Shown here: piece by piece, positions 54,078 through 64,000 of the stretch | Numbering within the stretch: the first letter of the stretch is position 1 | How the letters are laid out: the number at the start of each line of letters is the position of its first letter | Assembly (NCBI GenBank): GCA_946902985.2 | Contig: OX336399.1 | Coordinates: 159,526,411-159,590,410 of the forward strand | Direction: 5' to 3' | DNA: 64,000 nt | Source of the DNA: Meconema thalassinum | Taxonomy: Eukaryota > Arthropoda > Insecta > Orthoptera > Tettigoniidae | The notes under the pieces: generated by a model | Told to the model about the DNA's origin: nothing | Seen by the model: the letters and a program-made list of their open reading frames with translations, nothing else | Databases searched by the model: none | Translations under genes and position numbers: made by a program

Positions 54078-54535
54078 CAAGGGAAGTCTCTGAACCAGGG
54101 AATATGGATCCTGCTGGAACTTTGCAGATGCGTTGGGCGAGCCCAACTAGGCAGAACCATGAATAAAAATTTTGGAAATTAACTTCCCCTCAAACTAGGA
54201 GAAATTAAGATTTACATGTTGAAATTGGCGCGATCTTCATTGGCTGCGCGAGGTTGCTTCCGAACCGTACAGTGCTTCCCGGCCTCTGGCGTACAGTTAC
54301 TGAATGAGAGGCAGTCGTTTCGAACGTGTTCTTTTGAGCCACCAACCAGGCGTGAGGCACACTTTCGCTTGACCAGCAAACACGGTTCAAAATTGTGGTA
54401 CTTACTGCTGTTTACGGCGGGTGTAAGTTATTTTCCGAAAGATTTTTCTTCAAGATTCTGCCTAGTTGGGCTTATCCAACGTATCTGCAAGGTTCCACCA
54501 GGATCCACGATTCCCCAGTGAAGAAACTTCCCTTG
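54078..54535. mobile_element. MITE, 458 bp, TIRs of about 80 bp
   Basis: CAAGGGAAGTCTCTGAACC at the left and, reverse-complemented, CAAGGGAAGTTTCTTCACT at the right. The match extends to the shared GCCCAACTAGGCAGAA. Flanks are TAA/TA. No coding. Confidence 0.75.
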
Positions 54536-54769
54536 TAAGAGCAGTATAATTATCTACAATATAGCTGTAATCAACAACCTACAGAAGCAAAAGACTCACT
54601 CTATATAAGCGCTCACCAAAACCAGCTGAGTAAATCTAAGTGCACTACAAAAATGACAACAAATATGGAAGAGAGTTAATAATCTTTCTTTAGCTAAAAT
54701 CTCGTATTTGGAAATGCATATGGTCAATGGACATCACTCTCCCTGATCATGTCAAGAACGGCACTGTTG

Positions 54770-55010
54770 ACCATTGAGAAGACATGAGAAAGGCGCCTCC
54801 AATGGTATGATCATGACCTGCGTGCTTCACCTGGAACAGTCACCAGTTCTGGCCACAATGTGCAGTGACTAAGCGGATGTCCGAAGCAATGCTGGAAAGA
54901 TACAGTAAATGATGACTTGAAGACAAACCGATGCCCAGAATCGCACAAAATGGCGAGCTAAGACCACGACAGCGAACCCTCCTCTGTCAGGAAAACTCTA
55001 GGAAAAAGAT
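54770..55010 (+). pseudogene. LINE C-terminal tail fragment
   Basis: Plus-strand pieces LQWYDHDLRASPGTVTSSGH and QCWKDTVNDDLKTNRCPES follow the order of an RTE-like tail (RW.GH, then RW.D....DLK). Broken by stops. Confidence 0.5.
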
Positions 55011-55097
55011 GAAGGTGATTTCTCTTGTTAATTTTTCTATGGTTTTCCTCTCCTCAGAGTAAGTAATGATTTGGTTGGTCTGTCTCACTCATTCCCT

Positions 55098-55400
55098 TCA
55101 CATGTCCATAAAAGCTATCCTTTTCCAGATGATGTCAGTTATCTTCTCCAAATGCGTATACAGTTTGTGGTTATGCCGTCTTCTATATTCCCCATTGCCT
55201 TTGACGGCACCCAAGGTCTTTCTAAACATTTTCCTTTCTGTGGCCTCCATTTTTTCCACCAAGCCTTTTTTGTTCATCATGTGGCATTCAGTAGCGTACA
55301 GGATCTTCGGACAGATGATACTACAGTAATGTTTCAGCTTTGTCTTGGACATTGACAGTTTGTTAGAGATGCCCTTGGTTAAATGGTAAGCCATTTCCAT
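55098..55400 (-). pseudogene. LINE post-RT fragment
   Basis: A 100-codon minus-strand frame has KLKHYCSIICPKILYATECH, MEATERKMFRKTLGAVKGNG and IIWKRIAF. It is the same family as 27256. Both neighbours are unrelated, so only this block survives. Confidence 0.65.
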
Positions 55401-56430
55401 TTTTCTAATTCGCAGGCCTTCGTATCTTTGATGTTACTCACCGAGGCAACAAAGGATTAAAAATTGAATTGTAGGCTATATGAGGTGAATATATCATAAA
55501 GAATTACTGTACTTTATTATGTTTGCGTTGGTATGCAAGTCGTATTCTGTGAACTGGGTCTGGGTTAGACTTGTGTACACAGTGGACTGAGAAAATAATT
55601 GTTTTGTAATTTAATTACAGTTTGATAGTTTTTTTATTGTTGTTGATTGTTTTAAATATAAATGTATTGTTGCCATTATTAAAGTCAATCAAAATAAAAC
55701 TACGTTTGAGAGAATTCTTATTTACAAATGGATCTCAGGGTTCAGTATTCAGTGAAATGTGGAGAGTATCCCCAATGCAGACAGAATGACCAGGCCAAGC
55801 ATGGATCCTGAGGAGGGAAAAACATTCTTTTGATCTGCCCAGATGGTCTTCACCATCGATGCATGGTTGTGTTGGTGTAAGGCCGCTTTCACACATGCAA
55901 CTCCCAATAGCCAGTCAATAAAATGACATCTACAAGATGTGATGAAGTGCTTCTGCTGGCATTGCTAATAGAAAAGAAAAGGAAATGCAGAGCAAGAACA
56001 ATGCTGGTGCATCATATGCTCTTAGGAACGTGGTTCTTTATTCACCATTGCTTCCATAGTCTTCGACTGAAACGTTCCAAACCGTAGGATGTTTCTCCAC
56101 TTCACATATCAGGTCTTCCGTGTTGAATTTTAATCCACAAACCTAATTAGGCTACTTCTTTCTACGTTTGCACTCATATTTCACAATGAACAGAGTAGTT
56201 TCAACACTTACACAAAGCTGATCTGACTGGAGTGAATGGTGAAAATTGGCAGCAACTAGTGGCACCATGTGAAAGCTCTCATTTCAAATAATGCCTTAAC
56301 TCTAATGGCGACTCCAAGTTGCGTCAGCTAATTGCACGAGCGAGCAACTGTCCACCACTGTTTCCCGGTCCGGCAACTGCAATTGCCATATACGAAAGCT
56401 CTCATTTAAAACAATACTCAGCTGTAAGTT
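55401..56430. other. No recognisable gene
   Basis: About 1 kb. A GGCCGCTTTCACACATGC near 55881 and the GAAAGCTCTCATTT repeats at 56270 and 56394 hint at an unidentified MITE, but I could not pair its ends. Confidence 0.4.
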
Positions 56431-56435
56431 CCTGT

Positions 56436-56964
56436 AAGTACTTGTCATACCTTAAAACTAAGTTCTCAAATCCCTCTGCATTAAAGTTTGCCGCCTGCTC
56501 TGACAACCAAGAATTCACACTTGAGGAAAATCCATTGATCAAGTGGTTATCATGAATCTTCGGTCCTCGTGAATTTTCGTGTCAATTGCAGTCGCCAAGT
56601 CATCTGTGATCACAGACCTGAGCGTTCATTGTCATGAACATTTTCACGGCCACTTTTGAACTCGTGTACCCATTTTCGCACTTTAACTTCCGTCATTGCA
56701 TTATCACCATACACCTCACAAAGCCAACATGTTTCTTGCATTCAAAAAACGTATCACAGATAGTACCTCACACGCAGCGGGCGAATCAATAATCTTGAAC
56801 ATTGTAAAGATGCACAGCTCAGCTTACAGGTTAGCTACACAGCTGCAACTGACGCCTGCTTGTACGCAAAGAATGCCGGGAGGTAGCGTGCGTGCTTGTT
56901 GCGGCGTGCGCACTAACTACGGGCTTTTTAAAAAATTGGCCCTTACTTAAAAAGCAGCCCTCGT
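56436..56964 (-). mobile_element. Mariner deletion derivative, second copy, truncated
   Basis: The right end has the TIR complement of GAGGGCTGCTTTTTAAGTA next to a TA. Reading leftward on the minus strand, it repeats the 32174 element: the N-terminal peptide region, the same deletion joint (TTTCCTCAAGTGTGAATTC), then CAGGCGGCAAAC. The other TIR is missing. Confidence 0.75.
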
Positions 56965-56969
56965 AAGAA

Positions 56970-57500
56970 CAAAACTACTGTGAAGTTTGGTTTCTTACTT
57001 GTCTCCACGCTGTGATGCTTCTTTAGTTTGTTGCAGCCATTTCATTTTCCTGTAGTCCTCATAAGACTGGAAAACTGTTGTCTTCCCTTATTTGTTGAGA
57101 TGATTTAATACATCTCCTGCTATAGTCTCCAATCACACAGACCACAGCATTGCTCTGCCCGTTGCCTACAAGATCACTAAAGGCCTTGGCATGAAGATTC
57201 TGCCGGTTTTTCTTATTGAAAAAAAAAAAAAAAAGTTTCGGAAGTTCCACAGCTGTCAAAAATGGCTTGTATAGCTTGATGTTTACATTCAGAGTTTCCA
57301 ACAGTTGAATGAGAAATCCAACAAGTTTTCTTTGTTCTATTGTTAAATCCAGAAAAAAAAGAAACACTTGACATCTGGGGCAGATTTGGAACTGTGTCAG
57401 GTATTACGGACAACAGACGGTCATGCTAAGGCCTTACACATCACGTAGCTAACCAACTAGTCTCAAACCTTTTTATCAGAGGCCACGAATTACACTCTCC
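56970..57500. other. No recognisable gene
   Basis: The minus-strand 102-codon frame (57367-57059) spans an A-run and has no features I recognise. I treat it as chance. Confidence 0.4.
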
Positions 57501-57506
57501 TTATCA

Positions 57507-58668
57507 TAGAATGCTTTTTAGTCGGTCAAGACGATTGTGTCAATTTATATTAGGCGGGGAGCACAAATATTTAAACACCCTAGCCTGAAAGATATATTAC
57601 ATTCTTCTTTGTTCGATTTTGGCCTACTTTGGACCATGGGAAACAATTGACTTGCTGATTAGTCCTTTTTTCTGCTCCCAGAAATTCTTCATCCTTTCAC
57701 TGTGGATTCTCTTACTTTCTTCTGACCAGATGTTCTTGGCTCTTCTCCTTTGCTTTTCCTGGAACCCCTTGAATGCATCAATCATAACTCGAAACACCTC
57801 TCTATTCCAGATCTCATTTGGACTGACCCCAACTTCCTCCATATCCTTTCTTATTTCATCAACCCATTTTGTAGTCGCATCTTGGTGATGTAATTAAAGA
57901 TTTTCTTCGTCAGTCGACTATCGCGCATTCTCGTAAGGTGTCCGTAGAACTTCAATCTTCTCTTCCGAATGGTATCTGTGATTTTTCCTGCTTGTCTGTA
58001 AAGATCTTTGTTTCGCCTCTTCCACCATTACATTATTTATCACTTAATTAACACACTTTTTGTACAACAAAAAGGGTGGTGTTTTTTTTTTTTGTGTGTG
58101 TTAATTAACCCTCTGTCGAACACAGTATTGTGCAGGACACAATCTGGCGCAGTGTATCAAAATGATCACACAACCTTAATTGTGTTTCGAAATATTTGTT
58201 AAGCATTTACGGGCAGATACCTTAGTAACATTCAATAAAAAGAAACACATTTCTTCTTTGAACATAGAATATCTCAAATTACTAAAGGTTTTTATATCAC
58301 AAATACTGTATGTATTGAATGTCGCCGACAGAAACGTTACCGTGCAGTGTAGATAACAAACATATTATTGCAATGAAATGGGAAGGGGCGCAATGCATCA
58401 AATTGCTCAGTTAACAAATATCTTGACAACAGAGCAGTCAATTTTATTACATTCTGTAGTTCATGACAATAAAAAGGTGTGAAAGACAGGAAGCTATTAT
58501 CAAGAAGGAACTTTTAACTCCCGATCGTCGACAAACAATGATCAGCTGCGCCAGATGGAAGGTGATAAATAATGTGATATTTCTTTCAGGATCAGGTTTT
58601 TAAATATTTTTACTCCCCGCCTAATATGATTGAGCAAATTCGTGTTGACCGACTGAAAAGCATGCTAT
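57507..58668. repeat. Inverted-end repeat enclosing a LINE tail
   Basis: AGAATGCTTTTTAGTCGGTC and TATTAGGCGGGGAG (57507-57562) return inverted as CTCCCCGCCTAATATGATTG and GACCGACTGAAAAGCATGCT at 58612-58668. Single ends of this type occur near 45662, 46262 and 49440. The interior includes the minus-strand LINE tail below. Confidence 0.6.
57600..58030 (-). pseudogene. LINE C-terminal region fragment
   Basis: From 58010 down: LYRQAGKITDTIRKRRLKFY and GHLTRMRDSRLTKKIFNYI. After a stop, MEEVGVSPNEIWNREVFR and SEESKRIHSERMKNFWEQKK follow. It is the same family as 28510, and the two preserve the same block order. Confidence 0.65.
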
Positions 58669-58669
58669 A

Positions 58670-59003
58670 ATAGATTGCTTGGCAACACTGCAATGGCTTC
58701 TAATACTTAAAATATGCTGTATGGTATTGTGGTTGTAATCTCATATCATATTGTTCCATTAAATAATTACTGTAGACTTAGAATTAATATAGGGGAGACT
58801 CTGCTAAATCTGCAATATTAAGGGATTGATGGTAAGGGAAAGAGTTTCAAATAATGAATATAGAAATTAGATTACTATATATTTATTTATTTATTTACAT
58901 ATGTTACGCCCGAATTGGAGCACTTAACCAAAACAAGTATATACATATCTCAAAAACAATATTAGAGATTCAGCTTCTTATTTTTCTTCTTTTCCCAAAA
59001 CAT
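58670..59003. other. No recognisable feature
   Basis: AT-rich; nothing supported. Confidence 0.4.
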
Positions 59004-59005
59004 TT

Positions 59006-59501
59006 TCTTACTATATATTTGATACAAATAAAAATGAGATGCTGTGTGTCTGAGTACTACTCAATCACGCGAGAACCACTGGTCTGATTTACATGAAATT
59101 TTACGTGGAAATAGCTGATTTACCTAGATACTTTGCACTATTTAAAGATGGTGACTATTTTAATGACATCACTACACCCTTTGGTTTCAAACTTTCATAT
59201 TTCCATTTCAAAGGAAAAGAGAACGCTAAAGAATAACAAACTTTTGATGGCATATACGAGGTTTAAATTTTTTTTTTTTTATCAGAAAGGTCCTTTTCAC
59301 TTTTCGTGTATCTCCAACGGTTAGTGAGTAAAACCTAAATTTGTGCTATAAAACATGGTCAACGCCGATCGGTGTAGTTGGACAAAATGTTCCATCCTTA
59401 CTTTACTACCACGCAGCACCTCGCCTATCCCCTGTTTTAACTGTCACCTTCACATTTTATTTTATTTATGACCCGTGGCAAAGCAAGGGTACTTCAACTA
59501 G
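59006..59501 (+). mobile_element. Possible non-autonomous Helitron
   Basis: The start (TCTTACTATATATTTG, then AAAAATGAGATGCTGTGTG) resembles the 5' end of insect Helitrons. The end has an ACCC...GGGT hairpin followed by ACTTCAACTAG and T, that is CTAG next to T as Helitrons require. There are no TIRs, no target duplication and no Rep/helicase gene. The 5' flanking A is not satisfied, so the boundary is uncertain. Confidence 0.45.
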
Positions 59502-59561
59502 TTCGATATAAATTCAGTTCTTAAAATTTCATCTCACATGGGTTGTATAAATCATGTTATA

Positions 59562-60221
59562 CAGTGAAAGCCCTCTGTATAGAACGGAGCTTTGCAGAGG
59601 CCGCGCCACGCACAGGTCACAATGCGTCACTGCGAGATTTATAGCATGTACCGATTACAACAGCGCGCCATGAAGCCCTGGATGCTGTCATTGAATTTAT
59701 TAGGTACGCAGCTGGGTCGATACCTTAGTTGAGATAATTACGACTTGCTGTAAAATACTGTAGCCTGCCTCATATCCGTGAACAAAACATCGAATTTTCC
59801 TAGTGGAAACTTATCTTCTCAAGAAGTTTGGAGTAAATTTGTTTGTAAGTTTAAGCCCCGTGCGATTTTTACTTGTGGGGAACCTCAAACAAAAGGTATA
59901 CAAAAACAATCCGCATACTCTGGAGACTCTCGAGGATGAAATAACTGCACTGATACGAAATATCGGTGAGGATGAATTACAGAGAGTGCACCAAAACTTT
60001 CTACGTTGGTGCAGTGTGTGTTTAGAAAATGAAGGACAGCATTTCCAGCAACTACTGCGAAATTCATGTAAGTAATGATGATTATTAAATAGGTTAGAAA
60101 GTGTAAATGTGTTAAACTAGTTGGGCACTACGCTGCTGCTAACGCCAATGTCTAGCTCTACACTGGCCCGGCTGCCACACGACCTATGCGAGTCTCCGTT
60201 CTATTGGGCGAGCCCTCACTG
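59562..60221 (+). mobile_element. Mariner-type deletion derivative, 660 bp
   Basis: Starts CAGTGAAAGCCCTCTGTAT. The right end, reverse-complemented, starts CAGTGAGGGCTCGCCCAAT. Both TIRs converge on TAGAACGGAG, and TA flanks both ends. It contains the transposase C-terminus below. It is an inverted sister of 36942-37596 and similar in length. Confidence 0.8.
59803..60075 (+). pseudogene. Mariner transposase C-terminal fragment
   Basis: Ninety open codons include FLLVGNLKQKVYKNNPHTLE, EITALIRNIGEDELQRVHQN and CSVCLENEGQHFQQLL. This is the part after the third catalytic Asp in Tc1/mariner transposases. The Trp of the usual FYLWG is replaced by Val, and the N-terminal two thirds are missing. 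Confidence 0.7.
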
Positions 60222-60331
60222 TAAAAAAGTTCTGCTAGGGCTAAATCCGCAATAGGATGTCCAAAAATATGCTTCTTCACTACCTCTACTGCACAAATGC
60301 ATCACCAAAATACATGAATTATTTGTATATA

Positions 60332-61231
60332 CAGGGTCATTATTCATTCGAAGAAGAATTCATTGCAGGTTCCGTGTTGACGTTTAGAAATGACAATAAC
60401 AAAGAATACAAAGTTTCCGCCTAATCAACGCAATTTGATGCTATATTATCGTCTCATGGGTACAGGTTTTGGAATTTCTAATAATTCCTCCTTCAGCCCT
60501 TTACATTTATGTTAAGAAACACCATTCCACAGACAAAATTGACCTCGTCAATGTCAAAACACAAATATACATTGATACTAAAACACTTATTCTATGTGCG
60601 CCCTAATAAACACGGCAGGCTAAGCCGGCTGTGACTGGCGCAGATCGTGGGCACGCATACACGTTTCACCTGGTGGTTGACGCGCACTTTCACACTTTTA
60701 CCAAACATGTTCATTAATGTGTACTTACAGTGCTCATAGGCGATGCTGAAAATGTCCTCCCTCTCTTGTAACACACACCTGACATCTTCTGATGAAAGAA
60801 TGTCTGTCAACTCTTTTATTATTAACGGAGCCTGTTACATTTAATCGATTAGCGAGCCTCCTAATTGTACTGGCATTAGGCACAGGTCTTCCTGGAAACT
60901 TAATTCGAAATTTTTCATCTTGTTTCAGAACAAGATTTTCTGCTTCTCGTGTACGAATTATTGATTTACACATGTTCGCGCAATGTGAATTGGTGTCTAG
61001 GCATGACCAACAATCACAGTAATCACAATACTCACTAAACGTGCAACACTAACGTCTAAGCTTTGCTGATACACGTCCATATGAATGACAAAACACTTGT
61101 GAACTAACGATATGAGTCAGTGGAGCGCTCCAACCACCGGCTGAACGGCATACGCGCGCCCGCGATCTGCGGCAGTCACTGCCAGCTTAGTTTGCCGTGT
61201 TGATCGGGACGCACATAGAATAATGACCCTG
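60332..61231 (-). mobile_element. Mariner-type derivative with TIR split by a Penelope fragment
   Basis: TA flanks 60332 and 61231. The right TIR, reverse-complemented, starts CAGGGTCATTATTCTATGTG and runs about 75 bp. The left TIR begins CAGGGTCATTATTC, is interrupted at about 60346, and continues at 60591 with TTCTATGTGCGCCC to GCAGATCG. The minus strand keeps N- and C-terminal transposase pieces (KFRIKFPGRPVPNASTIRRL; CQVCVTREGGHFQHRL) fused by deletion. Confidence 0.75.
60347..60590 (-). mobile_element. Penelope-like 3' end fragment (nested)
   Basis: Nearly identical to 5590-5790, from AAAGTTTCCGCCTAATCAA through ATTGATACTAAAACACTTA. The hammerhead is decayed (CTGAAGG; AAAA for GAAA; broken stem III). 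Short TATTC/ATTC repeats at the junctions suggest a small target duplication. Confidence 0.75.
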
Positions 61232-61233
61232 TA

Positions 61234-62610
61234 TTTACAAACAAAATACAACCCAGGTTTTCATGATGTTACCACCAGATGGTAGCATTTATCGTTTCGA
61301 AATTCATAGCCAAGGGAAATTAAATAGTTGACTCGTGAGATGAATTCGCCTCTTGCACTGGGGTATATCTGCAGAGAAAGTATATGGCAAGTACTGCGGA
61401 GTTTGCAAAGTCTCCCCTACAGGTTGTTCGCTTGGAAATGCAGACTGACAGCAAGATAGTTGATAATCACACTAGAACCAAACTTTGTGTACTGATATCG
61501 CGTTAGGAGATGGCAGTCCAACACGCTGTGACGGGGTGCGGGGGTCCTTGCAGTACGCATGCGCGGCCCTCATATTCCAAACTTAAATATATCGGCTTCG
61601 CGCATGCCAATCGCTGTTATTGCAGCACACAACACGCAGCCAGTGAAAGAAGGAATGTGCTGAGTGAGTGAAACAAGTAGTGACTAACTTAATGTTTTTG
61701 GAATGCGCGATAAGCAGTGAGCGGGAAGATATCTGCAGTTCAAACCCAACTCCTGGCGCGATATCAGTACCTGGCTTCTCATTTGCCACAAGTAGTTTTA
61801 TTGTGCTGCTACCTGCAGTGGGTTACATTTCCCGGTGAACTCCCTGCATCCATAGTTATATTACTGTGTATTTCAAATGCGGTATCATTTTTCACAACTT
61901 TGCCTTAAAGTAAATTTTGAAATTCTATTATTGCATTTAGAAAATGAGACATGAACTAGCAGCTCAAATTTCTCATATCAGTACAAATAACTCGCATAAA
62001 ACATAGCTCGTAGTAACTAGCTGTTTATAATAAAGATACCAATATTACCATCTTGTCCTCTTTACAGCGTTTGTTAGATTACAATATCAGGGTTGGGGAG
62101 CAACGAGTTACTTGTAACTGTTACTTTCTACGGTAACAACATTACTAAAATTACATTCTATAGAGCATCCAGCATTTAGAAAAGACTGTGGAGCCTTATG
62201 GCGTGATTGTTGCTAATTCTAGGCAGAGGTAGCGCTGACGTCATAAGTTATGTTCACCCGCTTCGAGTACTGTCCTTTCATAAGTTAGCGACACAACACA
62301 ACCCTAGCAGCTACCTGAAGTAGAACATGCAAAGGAAGGAGCAGTTTTGCAGGTGTTAACGGATTGGACCCGTATTAAAGATACCGTACATGAAGAAAAC
62401 CAATAACGACATTCATTTCGTTGTGATATGACGCATTACTAATTGACAGATGTCGAGAGCACAACCCTTCTTTCCTTCTCGGATGTATGTTGACGATGTT
62501 AACAATTTTTACGTCGGCAATAGTCTACTGTTGATCATCACTTTTTTGTTATTAGTTTGGCTATAATTTAGTTTCTTTCAATTCTATTCTTGTTTTGTTT
62601 AGATTAATAT
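61234..62610. other. No recognisable gene
   Basis: About 1.4 kb. A CpG-containing patch (61500-61620) and GGAGCAACGAGTTACTTGTAACTG (62097-62120; cited in two parts, GGAGCAACGAGTT and ACTTGTAACTG) are the only landmarks. The 63-codon frame at 61717 is unsupported. Confidence 0.4.
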
Positions 62611-62616
62611 TTGTAA

Positions 62617-62765
62617 TATCGTAGTGAGTTAGCCGTGTGGTTAGGGGCGCGCAGCTGTGACCTTGCATTCGGGAGATAGTGGGTTCAAACTGAACTGTCG
62701 GCAGCCCTGATTCAATCGAACAGAAAATAAAACAGACACACAACAATAAACCAATGACGGATAGT
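62617..62765 (+). repeat. tRNA-derived SINE, third family (single copy)
   Basis: GTAGTGAGTTAGCCGTGTGG begins a tRNA-like head. The A-box region is GTGTGGTTAGGGGCG and the B box is GGGTTCAAACT. A body with GTCGGCAGCCCTGA follows. Only one copy is in the window, so the 3' end is approximate. Confidence 0.6.
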
Positions 62766-63083
62766 GCTTCAGAACTTATGTTGCCGGCGGAACTGAGCAC
62801 GTGCTGCACTCCGGGCGAGCATGCAGCACTGGACGAGGCTCTTCTTTCCAGCGTGCTAACCTCGAAAATGTTTAAATTACTAAGACGTAATATAAACGAT
62901 ACTTGTATGCAATAACAAAGGTAATCAATTGGCAGATAATTGTAGGAAGCTATTATGACGAAAAATATACATGTTCCGAGTTCCTTCATGATAAAAGGTG
63001 AGGTAACAAAACCAGTGTAGGGGGGGGTCCGTTAAAAGTAAAAGCCCATAAGACCCACAGTTTTGTAACGCTGCTACTTTTAA

Positions 63084-63835
63084 GGGGAGGTTGTAAGCCC
63101 TATCTTCGCCATGTTAAATTTGTCAACTTCATGTTCCTTTTTCTCGTTAAGTATTTAAGCTATTGAAACAAAACCTTACTGATATTTATATCTATATTTT
63201 ATCTTTAAATGATTGTTGTTGGAAATGTGTGTGTTTGTAATTTTTTTTTTCTCTCAAATGTTTTTCAACTTATTTCTCTATAAATATATATTTATTTATT
63301 TTCTATTTATGAAAAAAATCACAAGAAAACACAATCCTTTAATTGATCATATTGAATTACTGGAAAAAAATCAGAGCGCTATTGTTAATACTTCCTGAGA
63401 AAAAGGAACATTTGTCTTGGAGAAAACAAAAGTGGAGAAAAATGCTCTTAAAGATAAGTGTTAAGTTACTTTTATGTGCACCAGGCCCATATTTAGGATC
63501 ATCTGGGTTGTCTTCATATTCTCTGCCCCTCTTCTAGTTTCTTTTTAACTCCCTAGCTTCTTGACAGAAAGAGGAGGAAAATTAGCAGGAGAAAGAGAAG
63601 GGGTAAGGGGAGCAGGAGAAATAGGAGGGGCAGGAGAAAGAGAAATAGAAAGACGAGGAGAAAATATGCCAGTTCTCGAGAACAAATCTTCAAGGGGAGC
63701 GGGGCTATAAGTGGCGTTTAGCATAAATTTTCAGAAAATAAGCATAATGTATATTATAAATTGGTCTTCAGATTATCAAAATAACATACAATCTAAAATT
63801 CCACTTTTTTACCCTAACCAGCTTACAACCTCCCC
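63084..63835. mobile_element. piggyBac-like MITE, TTAA-flanked, 752 bp
   Basis: Perfect 14-bp TIRs (GGGGAGGTTGTAAG and its complement) abut TTAA on both sides (63080-63083 and 63836-63839). TTAA is the specific target of piggyBac. There is no transposase. The interior has a long purine tract. Confidence 0.75.
63567..63665 (+). repeat. Polypurine tract of about 100 bases
   Basis: Almost uninterrupted A/G made of AGGAGAAAGAGAA-type units. Such mirror-like purine tracts can form triplex DNA. It lies inside the TTAA-flanked element. Confidence 0.75.
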
Positions 63836-64000
63836 TTAACAGTTTCAAGATGAAGCAATGTCACTAGTGTTTCTCATTTAATTACTTTTCATATTTATTT
63901 TGAAATAAAATGTTACTTTCATTGAAATGTTATTTAGGAATATTTGGATTCATTTTTGGGTCCGTATTGAAAAACAGTATAATAGGGTAATTAAAATGGT

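Overview
This is a stretch of a large, repeat-laden animal nuclear genome, almost certainly an insect. I infer a hemimetabolous insect with a big genome (orthopteran- or cockroach-like); the order is a weak guess. The signs are spliced exons with GT-AG introns, AT-rich unique sequence, and dense LINE, SINE, Penelope-like, Tc1/mariner, hAT, piggyBac-like and Ty3/gypsy-type elements. There is no operon structure, CRISPR array or bacterial gene.

Only one host gene is clear. Four plus-strand exons (30381-30544, 35188-35277, 35355-35527, 45796-46213) encode the PAP2 core and C-terminal half of a sphingosine-1-phosphate phosphatase. The exons join in phase, carry all three PAP2 signature motifs and end at a stop codon. 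The 5' exon or exons were not found and probably lie upstream of the window. The gene's introns (about 4.6 kb, 77 bp and 10.3 kb) are filled with transposons, including an intact mariner in antisense.

Layout. 1-11.8 kb: eroded non-LTR retrotransposon pieces, a decayed arthropod repeat gene, a 5'-truncated Penelope-like element (GIY-YIG domain plus hammerhead), a TIR element and two tRNA-derived SINE families. 11.8-18.3 kb: a composite mariner interval holding a 377-bp tandem duplication with a clean 966-bp insertion, then a 1.9-kb RTE-like LINE. 19.6-27.0 kb: a young gypsy-type LTR retrotransposon (LTRs about 99% identical, 4-bp target duplication) with a Gag ORF, a classical TTTAAAC -1 frameshift site, protease and reverse transcriptase, but with RNase H and most of integrase deleted. 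27-46 kb: the phosphatase gene and its intronic elements (LINE tails, a LINE containing both a SINE and a hAT, mariner deletion derivatives, a hAT MITE, a hammerhead-bearing inverted repeat, and the intact DD41D mariner at 43846-45182). 46-64 kb: more LINE tails, SINEs, several TIR elements, a Helitron-like piece, a mariner-type element whose TIR was split by a Penelope fragment, and a TTAA-flanked piggyBac-like MITE.

The most interesting recurring theme is a set of hammerhead-ribozyme-like motifs of several distinct sequence types, tied to Penelope-like ends and often arranged head-to-head. The better-preserved ones share one extra nucleotide between the CUGANGA box and stem II. All calls come from reading the sequence. 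No database search or folding program was run, and family names rest on recognised motifs.
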